Positions 1-8,901 of a stretch of 54,446 nt of DNA are shown piece after piece. A model generated the notes under the pieces. The model was given only the letters and a program-made list of their open reading frames with translations, was not told the DNA's origin and did not search any database. Source of the DNA: Sedimenticola sp. Its GTDB lineage: Bacteria > Pseudomonadota > Gammaproteobacteria > Chromatiales > Chromatiaceae. The position numbers and the translations under genes were made by a program. Positions within the stretch are counted from its first letter, which is position 1. Each line of letters begins with the position of its first letter. The stretch covers positions 1 through 54,446 of the forward strand of contig JALWMK010000070.1 of assembly GCA_027083925.1 (NCBI GenBank), written 5' to 3'.

Positions 1-537
1 GAGGATATTGAAAAGCTGGCTGGTGAAACAGCCGGAGTTGATCTGTCGGGATTTTTTGCCCTGGCGGTACATGGCACCGGGGATTTGCCCTTGCAGGACT
101 GGTTTGCTTCTGTGGGTATTGGCTACCAGCTACGTCCGGCACAGAACCAGGAGGATTGGGGTGGTGTTCGGGATGAATCCGAAGCAGTGGAGCCAAGACC
201 CGCTCTCGGGGCGCGCTACCGCCAGCAAGAGGGTCTTGTCGAGCTTGTGCAGGTCTTTGATGGTGGTTCCGCCCAGGAAGCGGGTCTGTCGGCGGGTGAC
301 AGACTCATCGCCATTGATGGATTGCAGGTGACGGCCAAAAACCTGGATGCGCTTATTGGGCGATTTGCCCCCGGGGAAAAAGTGCTGGTGCATGCTTTTC
401 GCCGGGACGAGCTTATGGCCTTCTCACTACCCGTTCAGCTGGTGCCGCAGGATACCTGTGATCTCTGGTTTCTTCCCGAGGCGCAATGCACATCCGCACA
501 GCTTGCCAGGCGCCGCAACTGGCTGAATGAGCAATGA
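1..537 (+). CDS. M61 family peptidase with PDZ domain, C-terminal part (partial)
   Basis: The frame is open at the left edge of the window and ends at the TGA at 535-537. The visible ~178 residues begin in the helical end of the glycyl-aminopeptidase (M61) domain, with the usual 'FFALAVHGTGDLPLQDW' stretch. They continue into a PDZ domain whose carboxylate-binding and GDRI-like segments read GGSAQEAGLSAGDRLIAIDG. The M61 zinc site would lie upstream, outside the window. The reading frame overlaps birA by four bases (ATGA), which suggests translational coupling. The family is known for periplasmic or cytoplasmic aminopeptidases; the exact substrate cannot be told from this fragment. Confidence 0.85.
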   Translation, partial: EDIEKLAGETAGVDLSGFFALAVHGTGDLPLQDWFASVGIGYQLRPAQNQEDWGGVRDESEAVEPRPALGARYRQQEGLVELVQVFDGGSAQEAGLSAGDRLIAIDGLQVTAKNLDALIGRFAPGEKVLVHAFRRDELMAFSLPVQLVPQDTCDLWFLPEAQCTSAQLARRRNWLNEQ

Positions 538-1517
538 ATGCGGAGGAATATCAACTGCTGAGAGTGCTCGCCGATGCCGAATTCCATTCCGGAGAGGTAC
601 TGGCCGGGCAGTTTTCCGTTACCCGTGCCGCCATCTGGAAACGGGTGCAGAACCTGAACCAGATTCCCGGTATCGGCATCCAGTCAGTACGCGGCAAGGG
701 CTATCGCCTGCCCGCCGCCCTGGAGCTTCTTGCTGTGGACGCCATACTTGCCCGCATCGGGGCTGGCCTGCGCCCCCGGCTGCCCGAGCTGCAGCTGTTG
801 CCGGTCATTTGCTCCACCAATGAATACCTGTTGAATCAGTGCAATCCGTTGTTGCACAGCGGGCATGCCTGTGTGGCTGAGTACCAGAGTGCAGGGCGCG
901 GCCGGCGGGGCAGGCAATGGGTATCGGTGTTCGGGAAAAATGTCTGCCTTTCCCTGGCATGGCGATTTGATCTTTCCATGGCTGATCTGGCAGGCCTGAG
1001 CATTGCCGCCGGGGTGGCCGTTGCCAGGGTGCTGACTGCTCACGGTTTGCAAGGCCATGGCCTGAAATGGCCAAACGATATTCACATTCACGGGAAAAAA
1101 CTGGCAGGCATACTGGTGGAAGCCAATGGTGAAATGGAAGGCCCCTGTCTTGCTGTTCTTGGTATTGGCCTGAATATCCGGCTGCCTGCATCGGTGGCAG
1201 GGGATATCGACCAGCCGTGGACGGATCTTGCCGCCCACCTCGCTCCTTTGCCGGATCGCAACGAACTGGTTGGTGATTTGCTTGAGGCACTGTTGAATGC
1301 CTGTATCCAGTATCAACAACAGGGTCTGGCTCCCTTTCTGGCAGCCTGGAAAGAGTATGATATCTACATGGGCAAGCAAGTGGAGTTACTCATGGGGAAC
1401 AATACGCTCACGGGAACCTATGCTGGGTTGGATCACCGGGGAGGGCTGATTGTGGATGGCCCTTCAGGAAGGCAAACCTGGTATACCGGAGAAGTCAGTT
1501 TGCGGGGCAAAACCTGA
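534..1517 (+). CDS. birA: Bifunctional biotin--[acetyl-CoA-carboxylase] ligase / biotin operon repressor
   Basis: The 327-residue protein activates biotin with ATP and transfers it to the biotin carboxyl carrier protein. Residues ~5-60 form a winged helix-turn-helix (VTRAAIWKRVQNL), so it probably also represses biotin genes. The catalytic core shows the biotinyl-AMP loop GRGRRGR at 121-127 and KWPNDI plus GKKLAG at ~178-191, where the family's catalytic lysine lies. The C-terminal SH3-like domain is present. The ATG overlaps the upstream stop by four bases, and coaX starts one base after the stop, so the genes are likely co-transcribed. Length and motifs are normal for the full-length BirA type. 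Confidence 0.95.
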   Translation: MNAEEYQLLRVLADAEFHSGEVLAGQFSVTRAAIWKRVQNLNQIPGIGIQSVRGKGYRLPAALELLAVDAILARIGAGLRPRLPELQLLPVICSTNEYLLNQCNPLLHSGHACVAEYQSAGRGRRGRQWVSVFGKNVCLSLAWRFDLSMADLAGLSIAAGVAVARVLTAHGLQGHGLKWPNDIHIHGKKLAGILVEANGEMEGPCLAVLGIGLNIRLPASVAGDIDQPWTDLAAHLAPLPDRNELVGDLLEALLNACIQYQQQGLAPFLAAWKEYDIYMGKQVELLMGNNTLTGTYAGLDHRGGLIVDGPSGRQTWYTGEVSLRGKT

Positions 1518-1518
1518 A

Positions 1519-2256
1519 ATGGGGCGGCTGTATGTCGATCTGGGCAATTCCCGGCTGAAATGGATGCGAGATTTTGCACCCATGGAGGCGCTGGCGTATT
1601 CCGGAAACCGGCTGCATGGGCAGCTGACTTCCGCGTGGTATGGAGAAGCTCCGCCCGAGCAGGTCTGGGTGGCGTCTGTGGCGAACCAGGTGGCATATGA
1701 CAACCTGCTGAACTGGCTGGTGGACTGCTGGGGGCTTGTTCCCCATGTCATGGAAGTATCTGCCGCAGATTGCGGCCTGACTTGCAGCTACCGCGAACCC
1801 CGGCAACTGGGCGTGGACCGCTGGGCGGCGATGATTGCTGCCTATGCCGCTAAGCCCGATGGTGTCTGTGTGGTAGATTGCGGCACCGCCGTCACCCTGG
1901 ATGCTGTGGACGGGCAGGGGCGGCATCTGGGTGGTTATATTCTGCCAGGTGTGGATGCAATGCAGCGGGTGTTGCAGCAGGAAACCGCCATTGAGACAGA
2001 AACCGATGCCACTGTTGACGGCCGGGAGTGGGGAAACAGCACCTCCGGTTGTATTGAACTGGGAACATGCAAATCCATTGCAGCTCTGATTGAGCGGTCA
2101 GTGGAGCAAATGCAGGCTGGCGGCGTCAGTAACCCTGGCCTGATATTGACAGGCGGGGGAAGCGGGTTGATCGAACCGTTCATGCAGATCGACTACCAAC
2201 ACCGGGATGCGCTGGTGCTGGAAGGAATACAATTGTACGCAGAAGAGAAAAGCTGA
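1519..2256 (+). CDS. coaX: Type III pantothenate kinase
   Basis: It phosphorylates pantothenate, the first step of coenzyme A synthesis. The ATG at 1519 follows the birA stop by one base. An in-frame upstream ATG at 1450 exists but would overlap birA heavily and adds a non-homologous leader, so I prefer 1519. The 245-residue protein carries the ASKHA-fold motifs of CoaX: the phosphate loop DLGNSRLKW at 7-15, GVDRW at 98-102 and DCGTAVT at 120-126. GGYILPGV follows. CoaX next to birA is a common arrangement in gammaproteobacteria. It overlaps the next gene by one base (TGATG). Confidence 0.95.
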   Translation: MGRLYVDLGNSRLKWMRDFAPMEALAYSGNRLHGQLTSAWYGEAPPEQVWVASVANQVAYDNLLNWLVDCWGLVPHVMEVSAADCGLTCSYREPRQLGVDRWAAMIAAYAAKPDGVCVVDCGTAVTLDAVDGQGRHLGGYILPGVDAMQRVLQQETAIETETDATVDGREWGNSTSGCIELGTCKSIAALIERSVEQMQAGGVSNPGLILTGGGSGLIEPFMQIDYQHRDALVLEGIQLYAEEKS

Positions 2257-2996
2257 TGATACGCCTGTTGCTGGGCCTGCTGATTGCAGGCAATGTGGTG
2301 CTGTTGCTGTGGATCCAGTATGGTGATTCCAGGGGGAATGACAGCCAGCAGCTGACCCGCAAGCCGGATTTTGGTGATATCCGCCTCCTGCGGGAAGTGA
2401 GCGCACCGGAATTGCCGATGCCGGAGCAACTGGCGCCCCCGGATCCTGAAGGGGAAGTGGTGGTGCCAGCCCCGCAGCAGGTATTGAGCGAGCCTAAAAC
2501 CGAGCCTGAGCCTGCGATCGTCTATTGTGGTGAGCTAGGGCCGGTTCGCAGCAGGAATATGGCAGAAGGCTACCGGCGAGTACTTTCCCAAAGTGAAGCC
2601 GCTGCCTTGCAGGTAGAAGTGAGAACGGGTCAAGAAACCACCGGCTATTGGGCCATGATCCCGGCGCAGCCGGATGTGGCCAGTGCCGAAGCCATGCTGA
2701 AGAGGTTGCAGGCGGCAGGTTTGGAGGATCTGTGGCTGATTCGCAAAGGGGAGCTGGAGAATGCTATTTCCCTGGGTTTGTATACCGAAGAGCGCTATGC
2801 AAGGCGTCATGCTGACAAGGTGCGTAAATTGGGGTTCGAGCCGACCATAGTGCCAAAGAAAAAGAAGGCACGCGTGTATTGGGTAGTGTTTTCCGGAGTT
2901 GCAGAGATCGTGCTGGCAGAATTTGATGCAAAGAAACTGCCCGCCAATACAGTGCTGCACAAAAAAGTTTGCAAACAGACTTTGACTGGTAACTGA
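2256..2996 (+). CDS. SPOR domain-containing membrane protein
   Basis: A 246-residue protein with one N-terminal membrane segment (residues ~1-20), a charged and proline-rich linker (~25-90) and a C-terminal region with the spacing of SPOR domains. In that region GYWAMIPAQPDVASAEAML is followed by LWLIRKGELENAISLGLY, which has the S/N-A-I-S-L-G-L-Y pattern typical of the family. SPOR domains bind denuded peptidoglycan, often at the septum, and the topology puts this one in the periplasm. It is the last gene of the birA-coaX operon, coupled by a one-base overlap. A tRNA promoter overlaps its 3' end. Confidence 0.85.
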   Translation: MIRLLLGLLIAGNVVLLLWIQYGDSRGNDSQQLTRKPDFGDIRLLREVSAPELPMPEQLAPPDPEGEVVVPAPQQVLSEPKTEPEPAIVYCGELGPVRSRNMAEGYRRVLSQSEAAALQVEVRTGQETTGYWAMIPAQPDVASAEAMLKRLQAAGLEDLWLIRKGELENAISLGLYTEERYARRHADKVRKLGFEPTIVPKKKKARVYWVVFSGVAEIVLAEFDAKKLPANTVLHKKVCKQTLTGN

Positions 2997-3009
2997 CAAG
3001 CTGTAAAAT
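2982..3009 (+). promoter_or_regulatory. Predicted sigma-70 promoter of tRNA-Thr
   Basis: TTGACT (2982-2987) and TAAAAT (3004-3009) are separated by 16 bases, and the tRNA begins 12 bases downstream. The -35 box lies in the last codons of the SPOR gene. Predicted by eye. Confidence 0.55.
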
Positions 3010-3020
3010 ACGCAGCCCAT

Positions 3021-3096
3021 GCCGGTGTAGCTCAGTTGGTAGAGCGCCTCACTTGTAATGAGGATGTCGTGGGTTCAACTCCTGTCACCGGCTCCA
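3021..3096 (+). tRNA. tRNA-Thr (anticodon TGT)
   Basis: A complete cloverleaf can be folded. The acceptor stem GCCGGTG pairs with CACCGGC, the D arm has the GCTC/GAGC stem, and the anticodon stem CCTCA/TGAGG closes loop CTTGTAA with TGT at 3054-3056. The T arm reads GTGGG-TTCAACT-CCTGT. Discriminator T (3093) is followed by an encoded CCA. It reads ACA codons. An intrinsic terminator follows six bases later. Confidence 0.97.
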
Positions 3097-3101
3097 ATCA
3101 C

Positions 3102-3129
3102 AAAAACCCGTCATGTTTGACGGGTTTTT
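3102..3129 (+). terminator. Intrinsic terminator after tRNA-Thr
   Basis: AAAACCCGTCA and TGACGGGTTTT form a stem with a short TGTT-type loop, followed by a T run. The hairpin is symmetrical (A run before, T run after) and directly follows the tRNA. Confidence 0.85.
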
Positions 3130-3182
3130 GCTTTTCCCAGACTGTTACCATACCGCCCTGTATAACAAACAAGGTAATCGAT

Positions 3183-3590
3183 ATGTATAAGCTGCTGTTT
3201 TTATTTGTATTTATCATGCCGTTTCCAGTGGCGGCGGCTGTAGCAAACATCAACAATGCGGAGCTGGAAAAGCTGATCAGCGAGGGCGTTCCCGTGATTG
3301 ACATTCGCCGTGCGGAAGAGTGGCGGCAAACAGGAGTGGTCAAAGGCAGTCATTTGATCACCTTTTTCGACAAGCGGGGCAACTACAATGTGCCCGCGTG
3401 GCTGGAGAAACTGGCCCCCATTGCGGATAAGAACCAGCCTTTTATACTGATTTGCAGAACCGGCAATCGTACCGGAACCCTGAGTAACTTTCTGGACAAG
3501 AAACTGGGTTACACCAAGGTCTATAATGTCCGAAGAGGGATCACTGACTGGATTGCCAAAGGCAAGCCGGTAGTCAAGCCCGGTAGTTGA
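3183..3590 (+). CDS. Rhodanese-like domain protein, exported
   Basis: The start at 3183 is supported by AAGGTAA a few bases upstream and by a signal peptide (residues 1-~19, ending PVAAAV). Longer in-frame starts run into the tRNA. The 135-residue mature region is a single rhodanese domain with VIDIRRAEEW and the active-site loop CRTGNRT, with the cysteine nucleophile present. Such periplasmic rhodaneses transfer sulfane sulfur or act as persulfide or phosphatase-like proteins; the substrate is not known. It stands alone between a tRNA and ychF. Confidence 0.9.
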   Translation: MYKLLFLFVFIMPFPVAAAVANINNAELEKLISEGVPVIDIRRAEEWRQTGVVKGSHLITFFDKRGNYNVPAWLEKLAPIADKNQPFILICRTGNRTGTLSNFLDKKLGYTKVYNVRRGITDWIAKGKPVVKPGS

Positions 3591-3614
3591 GCGGTTTCAT
3601 CGGAGTAATTATCT

Positions 3615-4706
3615 ATGGGTTTCAAATGCGGAATCGTGGGTTTGCCCAATGTGGGCAAATCCACCTTGTTCAATGCGCTTACCAAAGCAACCATCGCAGC
3701 AGAAAACTACCCTTTTTGCACCATCGACCCCAATGTGGGCATTGTCCCTATAGCAGATCCGCGCCAGAACCGGATTGCCGAAATCGTCAAGCCGGAGCGC
3801 ATTGTCCCCACCACCATGCAGTTCGTGGACATTGCCGGCCTGGTGGCAGGTGCTTCCAAGGGGGAAGGTCTGGGCAACAAATTTCTGGCGAATATCCGTG
3901 AGACAGATGCCATCGTGCAGGTAGTGCGCTGTTTCGAGAACGACGATGTCGTGCATGTGGCTGGCAGGGTAGATCCGCTGGCCGATATTGAGGTGATCAA
4001 CACTGAACTGGCGCTGGCCGACCTGGAAAGTGTGGAAAAAGCCCTGGACAAGACCGCTCGCATGGCCAAGACCGGTGACAAGAAGATCCTGGCCCACAAG
4101 CTGCTGCTGGAGAAAGTGCATGAACATCTGGATCGGGGTCTGCCTGTGCGTTCCCTGCGGCTGGATGAGGATGCGCAGGCGGCGCTGTATGAGCTGCATT
4201 TGCTGACCATCAAGAAAGTATTGTATATCGCCAATGTTAGCGAGGACGGGTTCGACAACAACCCTTATCTGGATACAGTGCGTGGACACGCACAAGAAGA
4301 AGGGGCAGAAGTCGTGCCCATATGCGCCGCCATCGAAATGGAGCTGGTGGAGCTGGATGATGAGGACAAGGCGGATTTTCTGGCGGAAATGGGTCAGGAC
4401 GAGCCAGGCCTGAACCGCGTGGTGCGCGCCGGATACGGTTTGCTGGGGCTGCAAACCTACTTCACCGCCGGTGTGAAAGAAGTGCGCGCCTGGACCGTGC
4501 CGGTAGGTGCTACCGCTCCCCAGGCTGCCGGCGTTATTCATACAGATTTTGAGCGGGGTTTCATCCGTGCAGAAGTCATCGCCTATGAAGACTTCATCGC
4601 CTGTGGCGGTGAGCACAGAGCGAAGGAAGCGGGCAAACTCCGTCTGGAGGGCAAGGACTATGTTGTTCAGGACGGGGATATAATACATTTCCGTTTTAAT
4701 GTTTAG
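3615..4706 (+). CDS. ychF: Redox-regulated ATPase YchF (Obg-like)
   Basis: A 363-residue member of the universal Obg-related YchF family, a ribosome-associated P-loop ATPase linked to stress and redox responses. The Walker A loop GLPNVGKST is at ~8-16, the switch segment [17 protein letters not shown] follows, and a coiled-coil A domain occupies the middle. The C-terminal TGS domain ends in the invariant-looking [16 protein letters not shown]. In place of the G4 NKxD, the YchF-type segment LYIANVSED is seen, in keeping with ATP rather than GTP use. Full length. Confidence 0.96.
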   Translation: MGFKCGIVGLPNVGKSTLFNALTKATIAAENYPFCTIDPNVGIVPIADPRQNRIAEIVKPERIVPTTMQFVDIAGLVAGASKGEGLGNKFLANIRETDAIVQVVRCFENDDVVHVAGRVDPLADIEVINTELALADLESVEKALDKTARMAKTGDKKILAHKLLLEKVHEHLDRGLPVRSLRLDEDAQAALYELHLLTIKKVLYIANVSEDGFDNNPYLDTVRGHAQEEGAEVVPICAAIEMELVELDDEDKADFLAEMGQDEPGLNRVVRAGYGLLGLQTYFTAGVKEVRAWTVPVGATAPQAAGVIHTDFERGFIRAEVIAYEDFIACGGEHRAKEAGKLRLEGKDYVVQDGDIIHFRFNV

Positions 4707-4894
4707 CTCAGGATCGGCCCTCAATCGAGGCTCTCGGGTTTAGGGAGCTTTAATTTCGATGCAGTACACCATGCCTGGGCAATAGTTCCCCGCAGGATAC
4801 AGGCTATCCTGGGGCGATCGATTGGCGGCAGCATTCTTGTGAGGCTTTTACCTGTGCTAATCTGTAGGCCGAACTGACTAAGGAAGAGCTGGAT

Positions 4895-7800
4895 ATGCAT
4901 AGGACAACCTGGCTGATTGCTGCGGTGTTGTTTTTTTCGTGCTCGCCTATCACCGGGCTGGCTGGAGATGGTGTTGGAGCGGCTGGTGCAGTTGATGGCA
5001 TCAATTCTGCTTTGCTGCGCTCAGAGCTGGAAAAAGTGCAGTCCAGAAAGGATTTGCTGCCAGAACGCCAGAAGGCCATTGCCACCGTCTATGAAGAAGC
5101 GCATGACTGGCTGGCCCAGGCGGATCAGTATAAGAACGCCACCAAGCAGTTTCTTGCTTCCCGCACCAGCGCACCGACGAAAGCCAAGGCAATCCGTGAA
5201 CAGCTGGGCAAAAAGGTAGAAAAGCTTCCGGGGGCAGGCCAGTTCAACAACAAACCCCTGGAAGAACTGGAACAATTGCTGGAAACGGAAAAAGCAAAGC
5301 AGGCTGCCCTGGAAGCCCGGGTGGCGGAGATGGCACAAGCGGTGGCCATCGAGGCGAACCGTCCTGATGCGGCGCGCAAAGAGCTGACGGAATCTGGCCA
5401 GCAAATGGATGAATTGCAAAAAGCACTGTCTGCACAGGAGTTGCCTGCAGATGCCATGACGTTGGCGCAATACCGACGTAATCAGGCAAAGCTGCTGGCG
5501 CTGAAAAGGCAAACCGCCATGCTGGAACAGGAAATGCTTTCTCACCCGGCGCGCCTGGCGCTGAGCAAGGCGCAACTGGAGCAGGCCGAAACTGAAGCGG
5601 CGCTCGCCGGCAAGCGGGTGGCGTCGCTGGAAGATCTGGCCAACAAACGCAGGAAAACGGAAGTTGAACAGGTAAGCAAGGTCGAGGAAAGGAAAGAACA
5701 GGATATTGCCGAAAAGTATCCCGCCCTGAAAGACATCGCCGTGGAAAATGCCCGCCTTGGTAAGGAGCTCAAGGATACGACCCAGACCCTGGAGCGCGCC
5801 AGCAAGCGTGACAATGAACTGCGCGAACAGGCGCAGCGTATGGAAATGGAATACCGCAATACCCAGCGCAAGGTTGAAATTGCCGGGTTGAAAGAAGCGC
5901 TGGGGCAGATCCTCCTCGAACATCGCAAGAGCCTTCCTGATCCCCGTGAGTACAAGAAACAGGAGGCGCGCCTGAGAAAGCATGTCACGGAAACCGGGCT
6001 GCGCCAAATCCAATACAAGGAATTGCGCCGCCAGCTGGATGACCTGGATGCAGCTGCCACCAGCCTGCTTGGCGGGTTGCCGGAGCAAGAGCGGGCCAAT
6101 CTCAAGAAACCCCTCGCAGAGCTGTTGCAACGCAAGCGGGAACTGCTGGACAAACTGATTGCAACAGATGAGGCCTATTTACGCGCCCTGAGCGAACAGG
6201 ATGTCATGTTACGGCGGGTGCAGGAGGTGTTGCGCACCTATGACGAGTTTCTGGCGGAACACCTGCTGTGGGTGAGAAATACCACCGTGCTTGGCCTGGA
6301 AGATCTGAAAAAGATCCCGGCTGAACTGCAGGCATTGTTCAACCTGCCGGCCTGGTTGGAGGTCTGGAAGAACTTTGCCCGGCAGCTGTTCGCCTCGTAC
6401 CTGTTTTATCTGCTCCTGTTGCCAGTGCTGGGCGCGTTCTGGCTGAGGCGGCGTATCAGGAATGCTTTGGTTATCAGCAGCAACACCATTGGGAAACCGG
6501 CCGGAGGCAGTTTCTCTGCTACGCTGAAAGCGCTTCTGTACAGTTTTCTATTGCCTGTGGCGCCGGCGTTATTGCTGCTGTTGCTGGCATGGCAGTTGAA
6601 ACAGGGTGCAGGTTCCTCTCCCTATGCAGACGCCCTGGCGGAGGCTTTTTATTGGGCCTGGAAGCCGTTGTATTCTCTCTTGCTGCTGCGAACGCTGGCT
6701 TGCCGCCGCGGCGTGTTGGAAGCGCATTTCCGCTGGCGCAGGGAAAGTATCCAGCGCCTGCGCAAGGCAGTTGGCTTTCTACTGTCGTCGTTTATTCCCG
6801 TATCCATGCTGATAGTGATCCTGATCAACGTTGGGGAAGCTGGCCTGGTTGGGGTGCTGCTTAAGTTTGCCTTCCTGCTTGCGGCAGTTTCCCAGAGCGT
6901 TTTCATCTATATGGTGTTTCACTGGAACAGGGGGGTGGTGGCAAGTTATCTGCAGCAACACCCCGGGGGCCTGGCGTGGAAATCCCGCTGGTTGTGGTTT
7001 CCGTTGATGGTGGGTATTCCCATGTTGCTGGGAGCCCTGTCCATGCTGGGCTATGTCTATACCGCCGCCACGCTCCTGAAGCAGGTCATCAATACCTTGT
7101 GGCTGGTTGCAGCATTGGTGGTTCTGCAGCAGCTGGCGGAACACTGGCTGTTGCTCAGCCGTAGGCGCATTGCCTACCAGGCGGCGCTGGAAAGGCGCAA
7201 GGCAATGGCGGAAAGGGAAACGGAAGAGCATCCTCCGGAAGCGGAAGCCGGAACCGAGATCAATGAACCCAAAATCGACCTGGTAACCCTGAGCAAGGAA
7301 AGCCGCAAATTGCTTAACGCGGCCATTCTGATTGCTACGGTTATCGGCTTGTGGCTGATTTGGGCGGAGTCTCTGCCTGCACTCGGTGTTCTGGATACGA
7401 TTCCATTGTGGCAACACGGCACTATGGTAAATGGCGTCGAAACCCAGGTTCCTGTAACCCTGGGGAATCTGCTGCTGGTTGTTGCCATCATTATCACCAC
7501 CCTGGTGGCATCCCGGAACCTTCCGTCACTGCTGGAGATTATTCTTTTGCAGTATTTTCACCTGTCCTCCGGCAGCCGTTACACCACTCGCACCCTGGCC
7601 GGCTACACCATCGCTGCAACCGGCATGGTGCTGGTTTTCAAGGCCGTCGGCGGCAGTTGGAACCAGATCCAGTGGCTGGTGGCGGCCTTGGGGGTGGGTA
7701 TCGGGTTCGGCCTGCAGGAGATTGTCGCCAATTTCATCAGCGGCCTGATCATCCTGTTTGAACGCCCCATTCGTGTGGGGGATTATGTCACCGTTGGTGA

Positions 7801-8257
7801 CAGCAGCGGAACGGTTACACGCATCCGCATCCGCGCCACAACAATACTGACCCGGGATCGCAAGGAACTGCTGGTGCCCAACAAGGAATTCATTACCGGG
7901 CGCCTGCTCAACTGGTCATTGTCCGACCAGACCACACGGCTAAAACTTGCCGTGGGCATCCCTTACGGGGCAGATGTGGAGCTGGCCGAAAAACTGATGG
8001 TGGAAGCGGCCGAAGAGCACCAACTGGTACTTGAGGAGCCAAAGCCCTTCGTGTACTTCCAAAGCTTTGGTGACAGCGCCCTGCTGCTGGAACTGCGCTG
8101 TGTGATCGATTCCATAGACTACCGTGTCTCCACCCTGAGCGAACTGCATCATGCCATCAATCGCAAGTTCCGCCAGGCAGGTATGGAGATTCCCTATCCC
8201 CAGCAGGATGTGCATCTGGATCTTCGCGGGCCACTGGAAGTAAAGCTGCAACCCTGA
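4895..8257 (+). CDS. MscK/KefA-type large mechanosensitive channel
   Basis: The 1120-residue protein starts with a signal peptide (1-~24). A long periplasmic region of heptad-rich, highly charged helices follows (~30-450, predicted coiled coils), then about eight hydrophobic membrane segments (~490-860). The C-terminus is a MscS-type pore (~880-1110). The pore segment reads VAALGVGIGFGLQEIVANFISG, with the Gly/Ala spacing of the MscS TM3. The beta-domain signature FERPIRVGDYV follows, with the cytoplasmic cage after it. It is expected to open under hypo-osmotic stress. Whether it is of the MscK type (potassium dependent) or the MscM/YjeP type cannot be told. It is read alone. Confidence 0.9.
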   Translation: MHRTTWLIAAVLFFSCSPITGLAGDGVGAAGAVDGINSALLRSELEKVQSRKDLLPERQKAIATVYEEAHDWLAQADQYKNATKQFLASRTSAPTKAKAIREQLGKKVEKLPGAGQFNNKPLEELEQLLETEKAKQAALEARVAEMAQAVAIEANRPDAARKELTESGQQMDELQKALSAQELPADAMTLAQYRRNQAKLLALKRQTAMLEQEMLSHPARLALSKAQLEQAETEAALAGKRVASLEDLANKRRKTEVEQVSKVEERKEQDIAEKYPALKDIAVENARLGKELKDTTQTLERASKRDNELREQAQRMEMEYRNTQRKVEIAGLKEALGQILLEHRKSLPDPREYKKQEARLRKHVTETGLRQIQYKELRRQLDDLDAAATSLLGGLPEQERANLKKPLAELLQRKRELLDKLIATDEAYLRALSEQDVMLRRVQEVLRTYDEFLAEHLLWVRNTTVLGLEDLKKIPAELQALFNLPAWLEVWKNFARQLFASYLFYLLLLPVLGAFWLRRRIRNALVISSNTIGKPAGGSFSATLKALLYSFLLPVAPALLLLLLAWQLKQGAGSSPYADALAEAFYWAWKPLYSLLLLRTLACRRGVLEAHFRWRRESIQRLRKAVGFLLSSFIPVSMLIVILINVGEAGLVGVLLKFAFLLAAVSQSVFIYMVFHWNRGVVASYLQQHPGGLAWKSRWLWFPLMVGIPMLLGALSMLGYVYTAATLLKQVINTLWLVAALVVLQQLAEHWLLLSRRRIAYQAALERRKAMAERETEEHPPEAEAGTEINEPKIDLVTLSKESRKLLNAAILIATVIGLWLIWAESLPALGVLDTIPLWQHGTMVNGVETQVPVTLGNLLLVVAIIITTLVASRNLPSLLEIILLQYFHLSSGSRYTTRTLAGYTIAATGMVLVFKAVGGSWNQIQWLVAALGVGIGFGLQEIVANFISGLIILFERPIRVGDYVTVGDSSGTVTRIRIRATTILTRDRKELLVPNKEFITGRLLNWSLSDQTTRLKLAVGIPYGADVELAEKLMVEAAEEHQLVLEEPKPFVYFQSFGDSALLLELRCVIDSIDYRVSTLSELHHAINRKFRQAGMEIPYPQQDVHLDLRGPLEVKLQP

Positions 8258-8279
8258 TCAGGACTTTCTTGACAATGTT

Positions 8280-8867
8280 ATGATTCCACACATGAAAATA
8301 CCGCTACTGATCTTGGTTTTGCTGCTTGGTGGCTGCGCCTATCAATCACCGCCCGCCCGTTTCTTTGTGCTCAGCCCGCAAGCAGAGGTGTCCCCGACGG
8401 CGCACTCTGACCTGCTTCTGGGTGTGGGGCCGGTAAATCTTGCGGACTATCTGGATCGCAACCAGATTGTGCGTAGAGACACCGAAGTGCGCCTGCGGAT
8501 GGACGAGTTCAACCGCTGGGCTGGCGACCATGGAAAAAACATTACCGCAGTACTGGCGGAGAATCTTGCCAGAAGCTTGGGTGCGGATGGTGTGCTGGCC
8601 TATCCCTGGGCGTCTTCTCTGGATCTGGATTATCAAGTGGTGGTGGATATCAAGCGTTTCGACGCCGGGCCGGATAACCTGGTTGTGCTGGAAGCACAAT
8701 GGCAGCTGCTTAGAGAACCCAGGCAATTGTTGCGGCTGCAGCGCTCGCATATTGAAATCCGGGCGGCAGATAACAGCCATGAGGCACAGGTCGAGGCGCA
8801 AAGCCAAGCCCTTGCCGAGTTGGGAAAGGCCATTGCCGCTGCGGTACAGGCAGCGGAAAGCAGCTGA
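8280..8867 (+). CDS. PqiC/DUF330-type ABC-transport auxiliary lipoprotein
   Basis: A 195-residue protein with an N-terminal lipoprotein signal ending in LLGGCAY. Lipidation would be at the cysteine, and the residue after it does not favour inner-membrane retention. The body matches the PqiC/YmbA family pattern: ARFFVLSP near the start, VGPVNLADYLDRNQIV, RWAGDHGKNITAVLAENLA, and a C-terminal acidic and helical end. Family members pair with MCE proteins of the Pqi lipid-transport system at the outer membrane, but no MCE gene adjoins it here. An internal ATG at 8292 is an equally good start; neither has a clear ribosome-binding site. Confidence 0.8.
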   Translation: MIPHMKIPLLILVLLLGGCAYQSPPARFFVLSPQAEVSPTAHSDLLLGVGPVNLADYLDRNQIVRRDTEVRLRMDEFNRWAGDHGKNITAVLAENLARSLGADGVLAYPWASSLDLDYQVVVDIKRFDAGPDNLVVLEAQWQLLREPRQLLRLQRSHIEIRAADNSHEAQVEAQSQALAELGKAIAAAVQAAESS

Positions 8868-8901
8868 TCAAAATACGCTGCCGGCAAGCGCTGAAAATCA
8901 G

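Noticed and set aside
3036-3182. Upstream extension of the rhodanese frame
   Set aside because: It would translate the tRNA-Thr gene and its terminator; the signal peptide and ribosome site fit 3183.
3609-4724. Long minus-strand frame opposite ychF
   Set aside because: Histidine- and glutamine-rich shadow of a strongly conserved gene on the other strand.
5021-6130. Long minus-strand frame opposite the coiled-coil part of the mechanosensitive channel
   Set aside because: Shadow of the repetitive charged coding sequence; no independent support.
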